Shown here: piece by piece, positions 58,553-64,000 of the stretch | How the letters are laid out: the number at the start of each line of letters is the position of its first letter | Position numbering within the stretch: the stretch's first letter is position 1 | Origin: Corynebacterium kalinowskii | GTDB taxonomy: Bacteria; Actinomycetota; Actinomycetes; Mycobacteriales; Mycobacteriaceae | Direction of reading: 5' to 3' | Length of the DNA stretch: 64,000 nucleotides | NCBI RefSeq assembly: GCF_009734385.1 | Contig: NZ_CP046452.1 | Location: forward strand, 1,984,001 to 2,048,000 | Notes under the pieces: generated by a model | Seen by the model: the letters and a program-made list of their open reading frames with translations, nothing else | What the model was told of the DNA's origin: nothing | Database searches by the model: none | Translations under genes and position numbers: made by a program

Positions 58553-59365
58553 TTAAGGCTGCGGGGTCACGGTGGCCGTGGGCTCCAGGCTTGTCGACGC
58601 CGTTGGCGTCGGGGACACTACTGAAGGCGTGACACTCACGGAAACGGTGGTCGAGCGCACCACAGTTTCTGTGACGGTCTCAGTTTCAGTGATCACGATC
58701 GGAGGCAAGACTTCTGCTGGTTCGCGTGACGTAGTGATGGATACTGAGGTCTCCACGGAGGTAGCAGTGGTCGGCACGGCTTGAGTTACGGTGGTCGGAA
58801 CCTCAATGATGCGTGCTTCCAGTTCCTGAATGGCACGCTGTGTGGATGCACGATCTTGAGAATTCACAGCGTTGGCGAGGATGCGCGCCTGCTCGAGCAC
58901 CTGCATTGCGCCTTCGACATCGCCTTCGGCGTGGCGCTTGTCCACTTCCTCCAGTGCGCTGGCGAGGTCAACTACAGCTGCATGCTCGCCGAACATGGAG
59001 GTCTTCGCTCCCCACAGTGGGGAATCCGGCTGTGCGTTGTATATCGCTCCCCCGGCACCGGCAATGAGCATGGTGGCGGCAGCAGCGCCGACAAGGCCAG
59101 ACATCAATGGGCTGACGCTGCGGCGACGGCGACGTTCGTCGAGAGAGACCACAGGTGAGGCTTCCTCAGGGAGCAGATCATCCAGATCTGGCGCGGCCGG
59201 GATGGGCGCATTGACCTGGTGATGCAGCGAAAGCATCAGTTCCGCTAGCGGGTCGGCGCCGCCAGACGGATCGACGCCGCGCGAAAGTTCATCAAGAAAA
59301 GCGTCGGTGCCAAACAGTTCATCGAACTGCTCGGACGCGCCCTTCTTTTCACCACGATCGGTCAT
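58553..59365 (-). CDS. rsdA: Anti-sigma-D factor RsdA
   Basis: A 270-residue single-pass membrane protein that sequesters SigD. The cytoplasmic N-terminus carries the sigma-binding segment (DELFGTDAFLDELSRGVDPSGGADPLAELMLSLH). One membrane helix lies at about residues 88-108. The outer part has an EEVDKRHAEGDVEGAMQVLEQAR helical region and a long Thr/Val/Ser/Pro-rich tail. It starts directly at the sigD stop (TAAATG). Matches the sigD-rsdA pair of C. glutamicum. Confidence 0.9.
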   Translation of the reverse strand: MTDRGEKKGASEQFDELFGTDAFLDELSRGVDPSGGADPLAELMLSLHHQVNAPIPAAPDLDDLLPEEASPVVSLDERRRRRSVSPLMSGLVGAAAATMLIAGAGGAIYNAQPDSPLWGAKTSMFGEHAAVVDLASALEEVDKRHAEGDVEGAMQVLEQARILANAVNSQDRASTQRAIQELEARIIEVPTTVTQAVPTTATSVETSVSITTSREPAEVLPPIVITETETVTETVVRSTTVSVSVTPSVVSPTPTASTSLEPTATVTPQP

Positions 59366-59929
59366 TTAAAAATCCTGTCCATCCAATTGCTTCCGAAGTG
59401 ATGCCAGCGCCCTATGTTGAGCGACCCGCACCGCACCAGGAGTGCTGCCTACGATGTCGGCAGTTTCTTCCGCCGACAGACCCACGAACACTCGGAGAGT
59501 GATAATTTCGCGTGCCTTCTCATTAAGTGAATCGAGAAGTTGGTGCACTCTGTTACTACCATCAATGACCAGCGCATATTCTTCAGGAGTATCGTGATCC
59601 AAAGCGGAATCAGGCACATCATCAGTCGGATTGGAAAGATCCTTGGCAAAGCTGCGGTGAGCATCGGCTACTTTATTCGAAGCAATGCCGTAGACGAAGG
59701 CCATGAAGGGACGACCGCGGTCGACATACTTGCCAATCGAAGTGGCCACAGCGAGGAGAATTTCCTGCGTGACATCATCTGCCGTGGGATGCTTGCCACC
59801 TCCGATGCGGGCACGGGTGTAGCGGACAATCGGCGGGTGTATCAATGAAATGACTCGTTGGAGCGCCCGACGGTCACCGTCGGCAGCTAGCGGCACCAGC
59901 TCCGCCAGCTCTTGCTCAAAGTCATTCAC
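59366..59929 (-). CDS. sigD: ECF sigma factor SigD
   Basis: A 187-residue group 4 sigma factor: region 2 (RYTRARIGGGKHPTADDVTQEILLAVATSIGKYVDRGRPFMAFVYGIASNKVADAHR) and region 4 (LNEKAREIITLRVFVGLSAEETADIVGSTPGAVRVAQHRALASLRKQL). In C. glutamicum SigD controls mycomembrane and cell-envelope genes. GTG 59929 is the start. The AT-rich 290-bp gap to the whiB gene contains a 6+6 inverted repeat, TCACTA-N10-TAGTGA (59979-60000), that may be regulatory. Confidence 0.93.
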   Translation of the reverse strand: MNDFEQELAELVPLAADGDRRALQRVISLIHPPIVRYTRARIGGGKHPTADDVTQEILLAVATSIGKYVDRGRPFMAFVYGIASNKVADAHRSFAKDLSNPTDDVPDSALDHDTPEEYALVIDGSNRVHQLLDSLNEKAREIITLRVFVGLSAEETADIVGSTPGAVRVAQHRALASLRKQLDGQDF

Positions 59930-60217
59930 TAGGGCTACCTTCCACGTTTGCTCAATAGGCCCAACTAATCATTTTGACTCACTAGATCACAAATTAGTGA
60001 CCATCCATGCATTTCTACATCAAATTGTAACTGAACGCACCCCCTCCTAAAAATTCACCAACAGTTAACCTGGGGCCATTCATGCAGCTAAAGGCTTATT
60101 TATTCAACTGAAAGACCGCTAGGTCAACTCGAATTCATTTACTCCGACACCAATTGTTTACCAAAAGGCTTAAAGATCACTGGCGTAGTTAAAAATCCAC
60201 TTACAGGAGGAACTAGC

Positions 60218-60517
60218 ATGCCGCAGCCTAGCCAGCTTCCAGGCCCGAACGCAGACTTTTGGGATTGGCAGCTTCACGGCGCTTGCCGAGGCGAAGACTC
60301 TGCAGTTTTCTTCCACCCTGACGGAGAACGCGGTCGTGCTCGCACCCAGCGCGAAAACCGCGCCAAGGCCATCTGCCGCGAGTGCCCCGTCCTCACGCAG
60401 TGCCGCCGCCATGCTCTTGAGGTAGCTGAGCCATACGGCATCTGGGGCGGGCTCTCTGAATCTGAGCGCGATCTTCTCCTGCGCCCTCGTCGCAACAACC
60501 GCCGCATGGTTGTCTAA
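60218..60517 (+). CDS. whcB: WhiB-family Fe-S transcriptional regulator
   Basis: A 99-residue WhiB protein. Four Cys that bind the 4Fe-4S cluster are visible: one in HGACRGED, and CRECPVLTQC plus its spacing. The family turn EPYGIWGGLSESER and a basic C-terminal tail RPRRNNRRMVV for DNA binding follow. CAGGAGG lies 7 bp before ATG 60218. Its position between groEL1 and sigD corresponds to whiB3 in mycobacteria and, as I recall, whcB in C. glutamicum; the symbol rests on that synteny. Confidence 0.9.
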   Translation: MPQPSQLPGPNADFWDWQLHGACRGEDSAVFFHPDGERGRARTQRENRAKAICRECPVLTQCRRHALEVAEPYGIWGGLSESERDLLLRPRRNNRRMVV

Positions 60518-60547
60518 CAGAATTCTGCTTCACTTCACGCAACACGC

Positions 60548-60584
60548 AAAAAGCCGCTTCCCCACACTAGGAAAGCGGCTTTTT
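60548..60584. terminator. Bidirectional terminator between whiB gene and groEL1
   Basis: Arms AAAAAGCCGCTT and AAGCGGCTTTTT (perfect, 12 bp) with a 13-base loop, between convergent stops at 60517 and 60593. Confidence 0.92.
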
Positions 60585-60592
60585 CTCACTGC

Positions 60593-62206
<1,614 letters not shown>

Positions 62207-62213
62207 CTAAGGC

Positions 62214-62507
62214 CTACTTTTCAATGACAGCGAGTACGTCACGCTGAGACAGGATGAGGTACTCCTGGCCCTGGTACTTGATCTCGGTTCCGCCGTACTT
62301 GGAGAAGATGACAACGTCACCCTCCTTGACGTCCATTGGGATGCGGTCGCCATCTTCGTCGAAGCGGCCAGCGCCCACGGCGATTACAGTTGCCTCCTGT
62401 GGCTTCTCCTTAGCGGAGTCTGGAATGACCAGGCCAGATGCGGTGGTGGTCTCAGCCTCGTTGATCTGGACGAGGATCTTGTCTTCCAAAGGCTTGATGT
62501 TTGCCAC
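62214..62507 (-). CDS. groES: Co-chaperonin GroES
   Basis: A 97-residue 10-kDa chaperonin lid ([79 protein letters not shown]) with the mobile loop [10 protein letters not shown]. First gene of groES-groEL1, with a CIRCE element about 90 bp upstream. Confidence 0.97.
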   Translation of the reverse strand: MANIKPLEDKILVQINEAETTTASGLVIPDSAKEKPQEATVIAVGAGRFDEDGDRIPMDVKEGDVVIFSKYGGTEIKYQGQEYLILSQRDVLAVIEK

Positions 62508-62596
62508 GATTAAAGCTCCTTATGAGTTGTGATGTGCCGGTTGCGATGCCTGCACAGCCGTCGTCGCGGGTGAACAACTGTGTTCTAAACAACCTA

Positions 62597-62630
62597 CTGG
62601 CACTCTACCCTTACGAGTGCCAGCCCTCAA
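62597..62630 (-). promoter_or_regulatory. groES promoter with CIRCE (HrcA) operator
   Basis: CTGGCACTC-N9-GAGTGCCAG (62597-62623) matches CIRCE TTAGCACTC-N9-GAGTGCTAA apart from two symmetric changes per arm. On the minus strand it overlaps a promoter with -35 TTGAGG (62630-62625) and -10 TAGAGT (62607-62602), 17 bp apart. Confidence 0.85.
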
Positions 62631-62650
62631 CCACAAGGCCAAACCTATGC

Positions 62651-62705
62651 AAAAAAGGCCCCGTTGCAGGACATTCACCCAAGGTGAAAATCCCAAAACG
62701 GGGCC
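62651..62705 (-). terminator. Terminator of the hypothetical gene upstream of groES
   Basis: GGCCCCGTT (62657-62665) pairs with AACGGGGCC (62697-62705), with a smaller hairpin TTCACC...GGTGAA inside. Six T follow on the minus strand. Confidence 0.85.
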
Positions 62706-62724
62706 AGATCTGAAGCGCCTAAAC

Positions 62725-63144
62725 CTACTTGTGCAGGTTGATCACTGCGCCGCGCCAGAGCTGGAAGTCTTCTGGCTCGTCATCGCGGTAATGGCGGGCG
62801 GCACGGATACCGTCGTGAATGCGCTCGATTTCAGCGTCGGTGATGTCTGCACCATCGGCTCCAACGAAGATCACTGGGCCACAGATGGCGGAGGTTGGGT
62901 CGGTGTAGAAAGCAGCGTTGCCAGTGGCAGCTTCGTTCTTTGCCATGGATGCAACAGGGTTTGGCTCTGCACCCTCTGCGCGGGCATCAGGGGAGTACAG
63001 GGCTGCAAGGGTGGTGCCGTCTTCTTGGAAGGCGACAGAGACACGGTCACTGTCAATGCGGCCTAGGAATTGAGCGGCGTGCTCGAGTTCGAATTCGATC
63101 TTGCGGCTCGTCAGGTCAGGATTTACCAGGTAACCGAGGGTCAT
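62725..63144 (-). CDS. Conserved hypothetical protein
   Basis: A 139-residue soluble, acidic protein (MTLGYLVNPDLTSRKIEFELEHAAQFLGRIDSDRVSVAFQEDGTTLAALYSPDARAEGAEPNPVASMAKN...). No catalytic motif or family recognised. It stands alone between tsaD and groES with its own terminator. Composition and third-position GC look like those of neighbouring genes, which supports a real gene. Confidence 0.75.
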   Translation of the reverse strand: MTLGYLVNPDLTSRKIEFELEHAAQFLGRIDSDRVSVAFQEDGTTLAALYSPDARAEGAEPNPVASMAKNEAATGNAAFYTDPTSAICGPVIFVGADGADITDAEIERIHDGIRAARHYRDDEPEDFQLWRGAVINLHK

Positions 63145-63238
63145 GAAGATGCTCCCAATAGCTAGGGGAAGGATAATTACTGGTTCCCATCATACATGGG
63201 TTAATTCAATGTTTTCCTTCGGTTAAGCAAATATTCAT

Positions 63239-64000
63239 TTATACTTGCGGGATTTCCACTTCCAACGATGGATCACAACCCACCAACAGCGAGGAGGGCG
63301 CTGCCCCCTCGTAAATCCGCTGTGCCGCTAATGCAGCAATCATGACACCGTTGTCTGTACACAACTTGAACCGTGGCACACGCAGCTCAATGCCTGCCGA
63401 TGCACACCGCCGCTCTGCCAGCGACCGCAGCCGGGAATTGGCTGCCACGCCACCTCCGAGCAGCAGTACTGTTGCGCCGGTGTCTTTGCAGGCCTGCACT
63501 GCCTTCTTAGTCAAGGAATCACAACCGGCCTCCTGGAAAGACGCACACACGTCCTCCACCACGATCTGCTCCCCCGCCTTCTCAGCCGCCTCGACATAGC
63601 GAGCAACCGCAGTCTTGACACCCGAAAAGGAAAAGTCCAGCGAATTCGGGATCGCGCGCGGAAACTTGATGTTGGCCTCACCGCGAGCTGCCAACTTATC
63701 GATCACCGGACCGCCCGGATATCCCAAGCCGAGCAGGCGCGCCACCTTGTCGTAGGCTTCACCGACGGCGTCGTCAAGCGTTGCCCCCAGCTCCTTCATC
63801 GGGGCGCCGACGCTGGTGACCTCCAAAATTTGGGTGTGCCCGCCGGAGACGAGCAACGCGATGGCGTGCGGCAGCGGTTCGCCCTCCAGGTTCGCCACGG
63901 CCACGTGCCCACCAAGGTGATTGACACCGTAAAAGGGCACGCCCCATGCCGCCGCATAAGCCTTCGCTGCACTGGCACCGACCAGCAGCGCACCTGCCAG
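63239..64000 (-). CDS. tsaD: tRNA N6-adenosine threonylcarbamoyltransferase TsaD (partial, 5' end outside window)
   Basis: Completes the t6A37 modification of ANN-decoding tRNAs with TsaB and TsaE. The frame is open from the window edge ([32 protein letters not shown]), covering the last 253 residues. Visible motifs are VNHLGGHV (family HxxxH metal site), [43 protein letters not shown] and [14 protein letters not shown] plus CTDNGVMIA with the metal-binding Asp. The start codon lies beyond 64000. Neighbourhood with groES-groEL1 matches mycobacteria. Confidence 0.95.
   Translation of the reverse strand: MAGALLVGASAAKAYAAAWGVPFYGVNHLGGHVAVANLEGEPLPHAIALLVSGGHTQILEVTSVGAPMKELGATLDDAVGEAYDKVARLLGLGYPGGPVIDKLAARGEANIKFPRAIPNSLDFSFSGVKTAVARYVEAAEKAGEQIVVEDVCASFQEAGCDSLTKKAVQACKDTGATVLLLGGGVAANSRLRSLAERRCASAGIELRVPRFKLCTDNGVMIAALAAQRIYEGAAPSSLLVGCDPSLEVEIPQV

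Overview
The window is a chromosomal segment of a Corynebacterium species, not C. glutamicum itself. The evidence is the gene content and order: the block tsaD-groES-groEL1-whiB-sigD-rsdA-DUF5319-guaB-guaB3-guaA at the right end is the order shared by corynebacteria and mycobacteria. The icd, cstA, metY-metX, folD and metQNI genes also look corynebacterial, as do the monomeric isocitrate dehydrogenase, the WhiB, SigD/RsdA and EsrISR regulators, and the candidate McbR, GlxR and LexA sites. No rRNA, tRNA, transposase or integrase was seen.

Left part (1-30.8 kb). A truncated exonuclease III gene and a three-gene membrane/MFS cluster precede icd. Then comes a minus-strand four-gene operon (5.9-10.0 kb) resembling a poly-N-acetylglucosamine type exopolysaccharide machine: small membrane protein, family 2 glycosyltransferase, lectin-like lipoprotein and DUF2334 deacetylase. 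Next are an enoyl-reductase-like gene, cstA with its ybdD partner, and the methionine genes metY-metX behind a recognisable McbR-type operator. folD, trmL, two PH-domain membrane proteins, a Dcu-type dicarboxylate carrier, a TRIC-type channel and dnaE2 follow. The metQNI methionine importer sits behind an unusually crowded control region with three McbR-like sites and one perfect GlxR-type site.

Middle part (30.8-43.1 kb) is accessory. A five-gene plus-strand operon (30802-35406) encodes two paralogous membrane proteins, a 75-residue peptide ending in a Gly-rich segment and 13 consecutive Asn, a radical SAM/SPASM enzyme whose start overlaps the peptide gene, and a membrane-anchored alpha/beta hydrolase. 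This looks like an uncharacterised RiPP (modified peptide) system and is the best candidate for something new here. Directly after it lies a complete type II-C CRISPR-Cas locus: 47 repeats and 46 spacers, then cas2, cas1, cas9 and tracrRNA on the minus strand. The locus is bounded by 21-bp near-perfect direct repeats derived from the 3' end of the neighbouring oxidase gene, suggesting a discrete insertion.

Right part (43.1-64 kb). An FAD/Fe-S oxidase, a sucrase/ferredoxin-like protein and an AMIN-like lipoprotein are followed by the SOS mutagenesis pair imuA'-imuB. That pair shares a LexA-type box with the distant dnaE2. Then come the three-component envelope-stress system esrR-esrS/esrI, an SDR gene with a 3' frameshift, the GMP-synthesis genes guaA-guaB3-guaB, sigD-rsdA, a WhiB regulator, groEL1-groES behind a CIRCE operator, and a partial tsaD.
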